A stretch of 64,000 nt of DNA, taken from Kitasatospora acidiphila (GTDB lineage Bacteria; Actinomycetota; Actinomycetes; Streptomycetales; Streptomycetaceae). Below the pieces are notes generated by a model, which searched no databases, was not told where the DNA came from, and saw only the letters and a program-made list of their open reading frames with translations. The position numbers and the translations under genes were made by a program. This document shows positions 1 through 8,973 of the stretch, one piece after another (position 1 is the first letter of the stretch; every line of letters starts with the position of its first letter). The stretch is from contig NZ_VIGB01000003.1 in the NCBI RefSeq assembly GCF_006636205.1, forward strand, positions 7,318,501 through 7,382,500, given 5' to 3'.

Positions 1-1
1 G

Positions 2-673
2 GCCGTGGTCCGCGAGACCATGGAACGCATCCGTGAGGCTGAAGGCATCGCCCGCCGCGGTCTGGTGCTCAAGCTGCTCACGGCGCTCAAGCAGATCTGC
101 AACCATCCCGCGCAGTACCTGCGCCAGGCCGGACCTCTCGACGGCCGTTCCGGCAAGCTGGACGTCCTGGACGAACTGCTCGACACGATTCTCGCCGAGG
201 GCGAGTCGGTGCTGGTCTTCACCCAGTACACGCAGATGGCCAAGCTGATCGAACGTCACCTCACGCAGCGCAGGATGACACCGCTGTACCTGCACGGTGG
301 GACCCCGGTGGCCCGGCGCGAGGAGATGGTGGCGGCGTTCCAGGCAGGAGACGACCCGGTCTTCCTGCTATCGCTCAAGGCGGCCGGCACCGGCCTCAAC
401 CTCACCCGTGCGACCCACGTGGTGCACTACGACCGCTGGTGGAACCCGGCGGTCGAGGACCAGGCCACCGACCGCGCCTACCGGATCGGACAGGACCGAC
501 CGGTGCAGGTCCACAAGCTGGTCGCCGAGGGCACGGTGGAGGACAAAGTGGCCCGGCTACTGGAGAGCAAGCGCGCCCTGGCCGAGGCCGTCGTCGGCTC
601 GGGCGAGGCCGCGCTGACCGAGCTGGGCGACGATGACCTGGCCGAACTGGTGTCCCTCAGGAGGCAGTCATGA
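2..673 (+). CDS. SNF2-family helicase, C-terminal part (5' end outside window)
   Basis: This is the C-terminal lobe of a SWI2/SNF2 superfamily II ATPase, about 223 residues, open at the left edge. Three family motifs are visible in order: the motif IV region VLVFTQYTQM, motif V GTGLNLT, and motif VI with DRWWNPA followed by DRAYRIGQ, which carries the arginine fingers. The family uses ATP to move along or remodel DNA-protein complexes. The stop overlaps the SWIM-domain start by 4 nt (ATGA at 670), so the two genes are translationally coupled. Helicase plus SWIM protein is a familiar actinobacterial pair, and a joint role in DNA handling is inferred from that. Confidence 0.9.
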   Translation, partial: AVVRETMERIREAEGIARRGLVLKLLTALKQICNHPAQYLRQAGPLDGRSGKLDVLDELLDTILAEGESVLVFTQYTQMAKLIERHLTQRRMTPLYLHGGTPVARREEMVAAFQAGDDPVFLLSLKAAGTGLNLTRATHVVHYDRWWNPAVEDQATDRAYRIGQDRPVQVHKLVAEGTVEDKVARLLESKRALAEAVVGSGEAALTELGDDDLAELVSLRRQS

Positions 674-1901
674 CGCCGACCCGCCGAGCACCTACCCGCG
701 GGGCCCGCGCGTTCGCCGCCACCTGGTGGGCCAGGCGTGGGTGACCGCGCTGGAGGACTCCACCCTCGACTCCGGCCGCCTGGCCCGGGGCCGCACCTAC
801 GCTCGCAAGGGCATGGTCGGCACGATCGTGGTCGCACCCGGACAGATCAAGGCCCCGGTACAGGGCAGCCAGCCGCGCCCGTACCGCTCGGCGCTGCACA
901 TCCCCGTACTGACGGGCGGTCAGTGGGACACCCTGCTCACCGCTATCGCCGCGCGGGCCGGGCACGTTGCCGCACTGCTGGACGGCGAGATGCCCGCCGA
1001 ACTGGTCGAGGACACGCGAGCCGCGGGCGTGCCGCTGCTGCCCGGACCCACCGAGCTCGACCCCGAGTGCTCCTGCCCCGACTGGGGCTACCCCTGCAAG
1101 CACGCCGCCGCACTGTGCTACGCGATCGCCGCGCGCATCGACGACGATCCCTTCGTGCTCTTCGCCCTGCGTGGCAGAGGCCGCGACCAGGTCCTCGGCG
1201 AGCTGCGCGAGCGGCGCCAGGCCGAACGACCGGCCGCGCAGGAGACCCCGGCCGGAACCCCGGCCGCTGCCGCGTACGCGCGCTGGGCCCAGGCACCGAC
1301 CAGCCTGCCGCGGCCGCGCGTGCCCGAGGGCCGCTCTTCGGCCAGACGGTCGGAATCCCGGCTGCCGGTCGATCCCCCTGCCGCCTTCGGGCTCACCCGA
1401 GCAGACCTCGAACGCCTCACTGCCGACACAGCCGCCCGCGCCCGAACCCTCCTCGCCGGAGACCACACCTCCCTCGCGCTGACACAGCGCCAGGACGCGG
1501 TCCGCCTCACCGCCACCCAACGCCATCTCGCATGGTTCCAGGGACTGCAGGCCGGTACCGGACTGCGCCCCATGGAGCTCGCCCGGCTCACCCGAGCCTG
1601 GCGCTACGGCGGCGCGGTCGGGATGGCCGTCGCCGAGGAGCCCGGCCCCGCCGACCCGGCCGTCATGGCCTCGGCCCGCACCGCGGTGGCCGAGGCGCTC
1701 GCGGACATGGCATCGGAGGGAGGCCCAACACCGCTGAGAGGCTGGCGCAACCGCCTTACCCTCGGCGACACGGGCCTCCAACTCCGTCTCGGTCCGGATG
1801 GCCGCTGGTACCCGTACCGGCAGGAGAACGGCGACTGGTGGCCGTGCGCCCCGGCGACAAGCGACCCGGTCTCCGCTCTGACCACCGCCTGGGAACGCTG
1901 A
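670..1901 (+). pseudogene. SWIM zinc-finger protein, frameshifted near codon 23
   Basis: The natural start is ATG 670, sharing ATGA with the helicase stop. That frame reads MTPTRRAPTRGARAFAATWW and stops at 742. The rest of the protein (ALEDSTLDSGRLARGRTYAR onward) lies in another frame. The missing base falls at about 737, between cg and tggg, where an Arg-Trp pair is expected. The SWIM motif CSCPDWGYPCKH (Cys-x-Cys, then Cys-x-His) sits at 1069-1104 and is predicted to bind zinc and contact DNA or protein. The C-terminal half carries no domain I recognise. One indel separates this from an intact gene of about 410 aa, so it may be a sequencing error. Confidence 0.75.
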
Positions 1902-2426
1902 CTCCAGGACATCGAACGGCTTTCTCGCCATCCGCTTCGGGACGGTCTGGCGCAGCGGCTGGTGGGATGTCGCAGGAGCGCGGGAAGCGTGCCGGTACGC
2001 GGGAATCAGCGTCGCCACCCGTGCTCGTCCCGCGTGCCGTGTCGGCGGGCGCGGCGGTGCCCTGGCGGCCGAGTTGCGCGGCCCGGGCAGCCCTCCCGTA
2101 GGGGGACTTGCACCATCGGCCACTGGGGAGTGGGCGTCGGCTGCTCGCTGGTTGGGCGAGGGGCTATAGCGGGTAGCGCTGGGCGGTGCGCCGACCTCAG
2201 CCGCTTTTGGGCACACCACAGGGCCGGCCGCCCAGCCCACGGAACGTATGAGCCGACCGGGGAGGCCGGGCGGCAAACGCCACGACGGTGATGGTGATGC
2301 TAGTTCGGTTCCAGCCTGGTGCCCGTTGCGCAGTGGTCATGGCCCACCTCAGGGCCGAGTGATCATGTCACTACTATCGGATAGTCTGTCGAGTATCGAT
2401 TTGATCGCCGAGCGTAGTGGGGGCGC
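1902..2426. other. intergenic, no gene recognised
   Basis: Both strands have open frames here, but none resembles a protein family or has a convincing ribosome binding site. The stretch at 2369-2405 is locally AT-richer and may hold the promoter of the toxin operon, though I could not fix -35 and -10 boxes. Confidence 0.4.
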
Positions 2427-2807
2427 GTGCCAGGGGCGGAGCTTGCGGAGCGTCTGGTTGCTCTGCACGAGGGGCAGATCGACAGTGCCAGGGTGGTGCT
2501 GGAGTTCCGTCGTAGTGCGGTGCTGGTGCCGACCCGGGGTGGTGAGCCGTTGGCGGCGGACCTCGGCGGGGTCCAGTGGCTGTATGCGTTCACGGGCGAG
2601 GACGCCCTGATGCGGTATGCGCAGGCCGGCGAACTGGGGCCCGAGGTGCCGTATCTGACGGTCTATGGCTGGCGGCTGATGGATGTGGCGGTGCCGGCGA
2701 TGGGTGTTCCGGCGGGGGTGGCCGTGGATGTCGCGGGGCCGGCGCCGTTCCTGCTGCCGCCGGTGCGCGGGGTCGTTCCGGATGCGGTGGCGGTGGATCG
2801 TGGCTGA
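2427..2807 (+). CDS. SseB-like protein of a type VII toxin operon
   Basis: A 126-aa protein with the SseB N-terminal-domain pattern: an opening helix (ELAERLVALHEGQID), then strands around VLVPTRGGEPL, WLYAFTGEDALMRYA and LTVYGWRLMD. In actinobacteria such proteins often sit in operons for WXG100/ESX-type secreted toxins and are thought to act as accessory or chaperone-like factors; no enzymatic role is known. The start is GTG 2427. Its last 8 bases overlap the next gene, which itself overlaps the RHS toxin gene, so the three form one translational unit. Confidence 0.7.
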   Translation: MPGAELAERLVALHEGQIDSARVVLEFRRSAVLVPTRGGEPLAADLGGVQWLYAFTGEDALMRYAQAGELGPEVPYLTVYGWRLMDVAVPAMGVPAGVAVDVAGPAPFLLPPVRGVVPDAVAVDRG

Positions 2808-3438
2808 CTCCTACCAGGTGGACCCGACCGCGCTGAGCGACACGGCGAACGGGATCAAGGAAGCCATCGGTGAGTTGAAGAAGCTGGGGATCGTCGAGGG
2901 CGCCGAGGTCGGCCGTGGCTTCTCCAACATCGCTCTGACGGGGATGCAGGTCGGCAACGGCGGCCTGCAGAGCGCGTTGCAGAACTTCTGTGACCGGTGG
3001 AGCTGGCAGGTGCGGCGCCTGGTGCACGACGGCAACGACATCGCGCAGAAGCTCCACTTGTCGGCGGGGAGGTACTACGACCAGGAGCAGTACATGTCGG
3101 GTGCGTTCAAGGACCTCGCGAACGCGGCGATCGGGAACCCGGATCTGACGGACAAGCAGGTGGAGGGGGAGTCCTGGGACACGGTGCTCGGGAACAATCC
3201 GTACACGCAGATCCGTGGTGCGGACTATTCGCAGCAGTCCTTCAACCAGGCGATGTTGGACAGCAAGGCGGCCTGGGAGTCGACGGGGGCCGACATGTTG
3301 AACAGTGATCCGCGGTTGAAGGCGCTGAACGCGTTGACACCGAACGGCGCCGCCGTGACCGGCGATGAGGCGAAGCGTCTTGAGGCCGAGGCCGAGAAGA
3401 ATCGGGCGTTGGCCCAGCAGATGGGGGATCACCACTGA
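2800..3438 (+). CDS. ESX/WXG100-like helical protein upstream of RHS toxin
   Basis: The protein is 212 aa from GTG 2800, starting VADSYQVDPTALSDTANGI. The open frame reaches further upstream, but that part is the shadow of the SseB-like gene. The N-terminal 90 residues look like an ESX-type four-helix pattern: a first helix ending EAIGELKKLGIVEG, then a helix with NFCDRWSWQVRRLV. The rest is polar with few hydrophobic stretches, and no signal peptide is visible. Its TGA shares bases with the RHS start at 3438 (TGATG). It is probably a secretion partner or adaptor for the toxin; that role rests on position and fold pattern only. Confidence 0.65.
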   Translation: MADSYQVDPTALSDTANGIKEAIGELKKLGIVEGAEVGRGFSNIALTGMQVGNGGLQSALQNFCDRWSWQVRRLVHDGNDIAQKLHLSAGRYYDQEQYMSGAFKDLANAAIGNPDLTDKQVEGESWDTVLGNNPYTQIRGADYSQQSFNQAMLDSKAAWESTGADMLNSDPRLKALNALTPNGAAVTGDEAKRLEAEAEKNRALAQQMGDHH

Positions 3439-6400
3439 TGGGGCTGCTCGACTCGGTCGGCAATGACCTGAACGACTTGTACAAGGACGGCAAGAAGGCG
3501 GCCGGCGGGGCGGTCGAAAGGGGGACGCATCTGGTCGGTGACGGGCTGGACGCGGTCGGTCTGCACGATGCCGCGCACACGGTGGACAACTACGGCGACA
3601 AGATCGCCGACAAGCTGGGTGCGCAGATCCCCGAGTTGCAGCTGGGCCAGACCGACGACCCGAAGCAACTGGTGCACGGCGATACCAAGGCCATCGGGGA
3701 GTCGGCGACGCACCTGCAGGTGTTCCACGATGCCTTCGAGTCGACCGGCAGCGGGCTGCGGGCGATGGACAGCGACCATTGGCAGGGTCAGGCCGCGGAG
3801 GCGTTCCGCGCCAAGTTCACCCCGCACCCGGCGCAGTGGTTCGCGGCGGCGGACGCGTGTGACGCGGCGGCCAAGGCGCTGGACCAGTACGCGCAGACCG
3901 TCAGTTGGGCGCAGGACCAGGCCAAGCAGGCAATCGACGCCTACAACGCGGCGAAGGCAGCCCAGAAGCAGGCGCAGGACGCGTACAACACGAGCGTCGA
4001 CACCTACAACAAGGCCCTCAAAACCTACGACGACGCCACCAAGAGCAACAACCCCAACCCGGGGCCCAAACCGACCGATCCGGGCACCTTCAAGGACCCG
4101 ACCGGCGATCAGTTCACCCACGCCCAGGACCTGCTGAACGGCGCCCGCTCGGCCCGGGATACGGCGGCCGCGACCGCGGCTGCGGCGCTGAAGACCGCCA
4201 TGGACGCGGCCCCGCCGGAGCCGAGCATGGCCGAGCGGTTGAAGCTGGACGCGTCCGACCTGGTCCAGGGAGAGAATGTCGCCAGGGATCACTTCGGCGG
4301 CGGCATCATCAAGGGCGCGGCCGGCATCGGGGACTTCATTCGCGGCATGAACCCGACGGACATCTACAACATCACCCACCCCGCCACCTACATCGACCAC
4401 GTCAACCAGGTCGCCGCCGGCCTGATCAAGACCAGCAACCACCCCACCCAACTGCTCTCCTCGGTAGTCGGATCCGGCTGGGGCTCCGACCCCTTCGAAG
4501 CCGCCGGCAATCTCACCACCAACCTCGCCTTCGGCGCCGTCACCGGCGGCGGTGGCGACGTAGCAGCGGCCGGCACCGATATCGCCGGGAACACCGCCCG
4601 AGACGCGGCCGAGAACGCGGGCGCAAATGCTGCCAAGGACGGGGCGGAGAACGCGGGCGGCACCGCGGGCCGCGACGCCGTCAAGGACCCCAACGTCCCC
4701 GGCCGCGGCAAGGACGACCGGGTCTGCGACGGCGACCCGATCGACATGGCCACCGGCCACATGACGCTGTCGCAGACCGACGCCCACCTCGCCGGCGTCC
4801 TCCCGCTGCTCTTCACCCGCACGCACGACTCGCACTACCGCGCCGGGCGTTGGATGGGCCCGACCTGGGCCTGCACAATGGACGAGCGCCTGGAGATCGA
4901 CGCCGAGGGCGTCGTCCTGCTCCAGGGCGACGGCATCGCCCTGGCCTACCCGCACCCCGCACCAGGCGCTCCGACCCTGCCGAGCACGGGCGCCCGTTGG
5001 CCACTGGCCCTGACCTCCGAGGGCTTGTACACGGTCACCGACCCGATCTCCGGCCGCATACGTACCTTCCGTCGCGACCCGGTCCACCCTGCCCTCGCCC
5101 CGATCGACACCATCGTCGACCGGGCCGGCCACTGCCTGACGTTCGACTACGACTACGACGGTGCCCCGGTCGGCATCCGCCACAGCGCTGGCTACCACCT
5201 GGAAGTCGACGTCACCGACTCCCGCATCACCGCCCTCCGCACGGCAGGGCTCGAACTCGTCCGCTACGGCTACACCGACGGCCACCTCACCGAAGTCACC
5301 AACTCCTCGGGCCTGCCGCTGCGGTTCGAGTACGACGACCTCGGCCGGATGACCGCCTGGATCGACCGCAACGACTCGCGCTACGACTACGTCTACGACG
5401 ACCAGGACCGCTGCATATCCCAAGGCGGCTCCGGAGGACATCTATGCTGGCACTACGACTACCAGCCAGGTCTTACCATTGTCACGAACTCCCTTGGTGC
5501 GGTACAGCGATATGAGATAAATGAGCTGCACCAGGTGACGGCCTCCACGGACGCGCTTGGGCATGCCACGCGGTTCGCCCGCGACCGCTTCCACCGCCTT
5601 ATTGAGGTGGTGGACCCGCTCGGTCACGCAACTCGGTTCGAGTATGACGAATTGGGCAACGTGACCACCGTGGTTCGTCCTGACGGAGCACAGTCCTCCT
5701 CTGTCTACGGGCCCCTCGGCCTCGCCACCTGCGTGGTTGACCCCGACGGTTCAGTCTGGCGCCGGAGTTACGACGACCGGGGCAACTGCACTGCTCTGAT
5801 CGACCCGACTGGGCTGGTAACCCGATTCAGTTACGACGCTGCCGGCCACCTCGCTGCAGTAACGGACTCACTTGGCCACAGGACTTCCACTAGGTGCGAT
5901 GCAGCTGGTCTGGTAGTCGAGGCAGGGGACAAGCTTAGTGGTGTGACTCGGTTCCAGCGCGACGAATTCGGCCGACCTATTGCGGTGTCGGATCCGCTAG
6001 GGAACACGACCAAGCTTGTCTGGAGCATCGAGGGGCGTCTAATCTCGCGGACTGCACCCGACGGTGCAACCGAAGAGTGGACCTACGACCCCGAGGGGAA
6101 TGTTGTCGCACGGAGGGACCAACTCGGTGGAGTCACGGTCATGGGCTACACGGACTTCGACCTCCTTGCCAGCCGTACTACTCCTGACGGCGCCCGGTAC
6201 ACCTTCGAGTACGACGCCGAGCTCCGACTCGTTGAGGTAACCAGTCCCCTGGGTCTCAAGTGGCATTATCGGTATGACGTGGCAGGCCGTCTGACGGCTG
6301 AGACGGATTTCGATGGCCGAACGCAGGTCTACAGCTACTTTGCCGACGGCCGGATTCAGAGTCGCACCAATGCAGTCCGTGAGACCGTGGCATACACATA

Positions 6401-8234
6401 CGATGCCGTTGGCAGGGTTGCCACCAAGGATGTCCAGGGTGCGGTCACGTCATATGCCTACGACCTGATGGGGCGGCTGGTCTCGGCGGTAAGTTCCGGT
6501 GTGGAGTTGATCCGCGATTACGATCGACTTGGCCGCCTGACCGCGGAGACCGTCAATGGCCGCACCCTTGCGATTGAGCGCGATCAGATCGGGCGGCGTC
6601 GGGTACGGCGAACACCATCGGGCGTGACGAGCAACTGGGGATTCGATGCGACAGGTGCTCTGAAGACGCTGACAACCGCGGGACGGACTATGAAGTTCAC
6701 CCGTGATGCTGCAGGGCGCGAGATCTGCCGGGAGCTCGGAAATGACGTCAGCCTGGCCCAGTCTTGGGACAGTTCTAGCCGCCTGACTGGTCAGGTGCTG
6801 TCCAGCAGGAGCGACGCAGATGTGAACGGGCTCTCGGCTTTGCTGCAGCGCGAGTACAGCTACCAAGCCGACGGAAGCCTAGTCGGCATCACGGATCAGA
6901 GCTCGGGAACCCTTCGTTTCATATTGGACCCCATAGGTCGAATTACCTCGGTCCGAGGGTCTATGGGGGTCGAGGAGTATGCTTACGACGGTTCAGGAAA
7001 CCTCACCGCTACCGGGCGAGTCGGCCCCACAGGACCAGGGTCTGCTGTCCCCGGCGAGTTTTCTTATCAGGGTACTCGCGTCCGTCAGGCTGGAAACTTG
7101 CATTTTGAATACGACGCCCAAGGACGCGTTGTCCGCCGTAGGCGGAAGAGGGTCTCACGTAAGTCCGACGTCTGGCACTACACGTGGGACGCCGAAGACC
7201 GTTTGACATCTGTTGTCACCCCCGATGGTCAGCGTTGGCGCTATCTCTATGATCCATTCGGTCGGCGCATTGCGAAGCAACGCACAGATGACGATATGAG
7301 TGTAGTCGAGTGGACCGACTTCACATGGGACGGAAGCTCGCTGATTGAGCAGGTTGCAAACAGTCCTGCGCTTCCTGGGCCGTACACGATGACATGGGAA
7401 TATGACGGATTGCGTCCGTTGGCCCAGCTGGAAATGATCATTGGCGATTCGGAGGAGCAGGATCGGCAGCACTATTTTGCCTTCGTCACCGACCTTGTGG
7501 GAACTCCAACGCATCTAGTCGATCCAGCGGTATCCAAGGCGTGGTCCGCCCGCACGAGCCTCTGGGGTGATACGACTTGGCCGGCTGATGGTGCTACCTC
7601 TACGCCCCTTCGGTTTCCAGGTCAATATTATGATCCTGAAACGCAGCTTCACTACAATTTCCACCGCTACTACGATCCAGCCACTGCCCACTACCTGACT
7701 AATGACCCACTCGGATTGCGAGCTGCGCCTAATACCAGGGCGTACGTTCACAACCCGACCACCTGGGCGGATCCATTGGGGTTGGCGCCGGATGACTGTC
7801 CTATCACGCCGACGACGAATGGTGGTAGTTGGGACCCTGCCGAGGCTCCTTATCTCTACCGTGGCGTCCCCTATGCGGATGGCACGGATCCGATCGCGTG
7901 GCAGCGAGCCTACGAGAACGCCCTCCAAGGCAGGGCTGAGCCTAATGGCACCAACATGGATGTTCAGAGGCACGTCGGTGGTAACACGGAGGATAGCGGC
8001 TACACCTCCTGGAGCACCGATTATGAGGACGTGGCGCTCGACTACAGTAGGGAAGGAAATGGACCCGGCGTAGTCCTGCGGATCCCCAATGCCGACGGCA
8101 CCGGGTATTTCCGGGTCCCCGGCGTCAACTACGTCGAGGACTACGCTAGCGAGTTGGAGGTCACCATCGGCGGGACCGTGCCTGATGCTGAGATAAGTGT
8201 GAACGGAGGACCATGGACCCGGCTCGAGCGGTGA
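3438..8234 (+). CDS. WXG/RHS-repeat polymorphic toxin with ADP-ribosyltransferase-like tip
   Basis: A 1,598-aa modular toxin. Residues 80-200 form a helical ESX-like leader with a W-x-G turn at W115 (HWQGQAAEAF) and a coiled stretch after it. The DUF6531/RHS entry starts near residue 430 (CDGDPIDMATGHM). YD/RHS repeats fill about 550-1380, and the core ends at DPLGL near 1450. The last 145 residues are the variable toxin: YRG with R1475, TSWSTD (S1524, S1526), and ELE (E1572, E1574). That order matches the R-S-E signature of ADP-ribosyltransferases, so NAD-dependent modification of a target is inferred. Base composition drops sharply after about 5,420. The immunity candidate overlaps its 3' end by 22 nt. 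Confidence 0.85.
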   Translation: MGLLDSVGNDLNDLYKDGKKAAGGAVERGTHLVGDGLDAVGLHDAAHTVDNYGDKIADKLGAQIPELQLGQTDDPKQLVHGDTKAIGESATHLQVFHDAFESTGSGLRAMDSDHWQGQAAEAFRAKFTPHPAQWFAAADACDAAAKALDQYAQTVSWAQDQAKQAIDAYNAAKAAQKQAQDAYNTSVDTYNKALKTYDDATKSNNPNPGPKPTDPGTFKDPTGDQFTHAQDLLNGARSARDTAAATAAAALKTAMDAAPPEPSMAERLKLDASDLVQGENVARDHFGGGIIKGAAGIGDFIRGMNPTDIYNITHPATYIDHVNQVAAGLIKTSNHPTQLLSSVVGSGWGSDPFEAAGNLTTNLAFGAVTGGGGDVAAAGTDIAGNTARDAAENAGANAAKDGAENAGGTAGRDAVKDPNVPGRGKDDRVCDGDPIDMATGHMTLSQTDAHLAGVLPLLFTRTHDSHYRAGRWMGPTWACTMDERLEIDAEGVVLLQGDGIALAYPHPAPGAPTLPSTGARWPLALTSEGLYTVTDPISGRIRTFRRDPVHPALAPIDTIVDRAGHCLTFDYDYDGAPVGIRHSAGYHLEVDVTDSRITALRTAGLELVRYGYTDGHLTEVTNSSGLPLRFEYDDLGRMTAWIDRNDSRYDYVYDDQDRCISQGGSGGHLCWHYDYQPGLTIVTNSLGAVQRYEINELHQVTASTDALGHATRFARDRFHRLIEVVDPLGHATRFEYDELGNVTTVVRPDGAQSSSVYGPLGLATCVVDPDGSVWRRSYDDRGNCTALIDPTGLVTRFSYDAAGHLAAVTDSLGHRTSTRCDAAGLVVEAGDKLSGVTRFQRDEFGRPIAVSDPLGNTTKLVWSIEGRLISRTAPDGATEEWTYDPEGNVVARRDQLGGVTVMGYTDFDLLASRTTPDGARYTFEYDAELRLVEVTSPLGLKWHYRYDVAGRLTAETDFDGRTQVYSYFADGRIQSRTNAVRETVAYTYDAVGRVATKDVQGAVTSYAYDLMGRLVSAVSSGVELIRDYDRLGRLTAETVNGRTLAIERDQIGRRRVRRTPSGVTSNWGFDATGALKTLTTAGRTMKFTRDAAGREICRELGNDVSLAQSWDSSSRLTGQVLSSRSDADVNGLSALLQREYSYQADGSLVGITDQSSGTLRFILDPIGRITSVRGSMGVEEYAYDGSGNLTATGRVGPTGPGSAVPGEFSYQGTRVRQAGNLHFEYDAQGRVVRRRRKRVSRKSDVWHYTWDAEDRLTSVVTPDGQRWRYLYDPFGRRIAKQRTDDDMSVVEWTDFTWDGSSLIEQVANSPALPGPYTMTWEYDGLRPLAQLEMIIGDSEEQDRQHYFAFVTDLVGTPTHLVDPAVSKAWSARTSLWGDTTWPADGATSTPLRFPGQYYDPETQLHYNFHRYYDPATAHYLTNDPLGLRAAPNTRAYVHNPTTWADPLGLAPDDCPITPTTNGGSWDPAEAPYLYRGVPYADGTDPIAWQRAYENALQGRAEPNGTNMDVQRHVGGNTEDSGYTSWSTDYEDVALDYSREGNGPGVVLRIPNADGTGYFRVPGVNYVEDYASELEVTIGGTVPDAEISVNGGPWTRLER

Positions 8235-8560
8235 GGCTTGTCCGTCAGGCGATCGCAGACGGCATCTGCGATCCCGGCGTCGCTGGCCTCCTTGCCGGAG
8301 AGATATCGGCAGACTGCTCACCCGTGAGGGTCGACTCCATGCGACGGATCTACGAGAAGCGACTACGCCGGAGCGCCTCCGACGCCCGGCACCTCGATGC
8401 CACCCGTGCACTGGTGGACTTCCTGCACAGCGTCCAAGGCGACACCCTGGCGATGATCACCATCGATGGCGGGACCAATGGCTACGAGATGTTCCTTTCG
8501 GGCGCCGACGTCTCTCGCATCACCTTCTGGATGAAGATGTTCAGCCGCCCGCCCGGGTAA
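8213..8560 (+). CDS. putative immunity protein for the RHS toxin
   Basis: A 115-aa, probably cytoplasmic protein starting at ATG 8213 behind a good ribosome site (cggagg). The start lies inside the last codons of the toxin gene in another frame, as cognate immunity genes often do. I do not recognise the family: an N-terminal helical half (RAVRLVRQAIADGI, then RRIYEKRLRRS) and a C-terminal half with LAMITIDGGTNGYEMFL. There is no signal peptide or membrane segment. The immunity role is inferred from overlap, size and position immediately after the variable toxin domain. Confidence 0.6.
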   Translation: MDPARAVRLVRQAIADGICDPGVAGLLAGEISADCSPVRVDSMRRIYEKRLRRSASDARHLDATRALVDFLHSVQGDTLAMITIDGGTNGYEMFLSGADVSRITFWMKMFSRPPG

Positions 8561-8584
8561 CAGTTCCCTCGGGCTGCCCTTCGA

Positions 8585-8767
8585 CGGCCACTGTTCGGCC
8601 GTCGCCTGGTCAGCGTAGTACTTCGCTTCGTACTCGTCGGGGCTGAGGTAGCAAGGCATATTTGGAGAGCGGCGGGTGTTGTAGCAGCCGCCGATGTAGG
8701 CGAACAGGGCCAGGTCGACCTCGGTGCGGATCGCGAAGGTGGTGCGGCACACGCATTCGGGAACCAC
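8585..8767 (-). pseudogene. IS3-type transposase (orfB) C-terminal relic
   Basis: The minus strand encodes the end of an rve/DDE integrase core: EVDLALFAYIGGCYNTRRSP, then CYLSPDEYEAKYYA. This is the usual last block of IS3-family orfB, including the YNTRR and LSP-x-E-(Y/F)-E landmarks. Catalytic residues, the 5' half and terminal repeats are absent. It separates the immunity candidate from the ADP-ribosylglycohydrolase, so the sequence between those genes has been disturbed by insertion and deletion. Confidence 0.7.
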
Positions 8768-8973
8768 TCACGGTGCTTCGCCTGTCCGGCATGTTGGAAG
8801 CTCTCGATGCCCGCCTGGCCCAGGCCCAGGGCGGCGAACTCGGCCCCCGACGACGAAACGTATGTCCTGACTCTGTGTAGGCCGCGGGCTGCCACGTGCG
8901 GGTTGCGGCTGGCCCGAAGTGCATTCGCCGAGGTCCCGGCCGAGAGCGGGCGGCCGGCGGATAACCTGACGGC

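Noticed and set aside
633..669. ATG 633 as start of the SWIM gene
   Set aside because: It lies in the helicase gene in another frame, and the residues it adds do not look like SWIM proteins. ATG 670 gives the expected N-terminus up to the frameshift.
3429..5441. 670-codon open frame on the minus strand
   Set aside because: It mirrors the RHS gene. The translation is Val/Gly/Arg-rich without motifs, as expected of the antisense of a high-GC gene.
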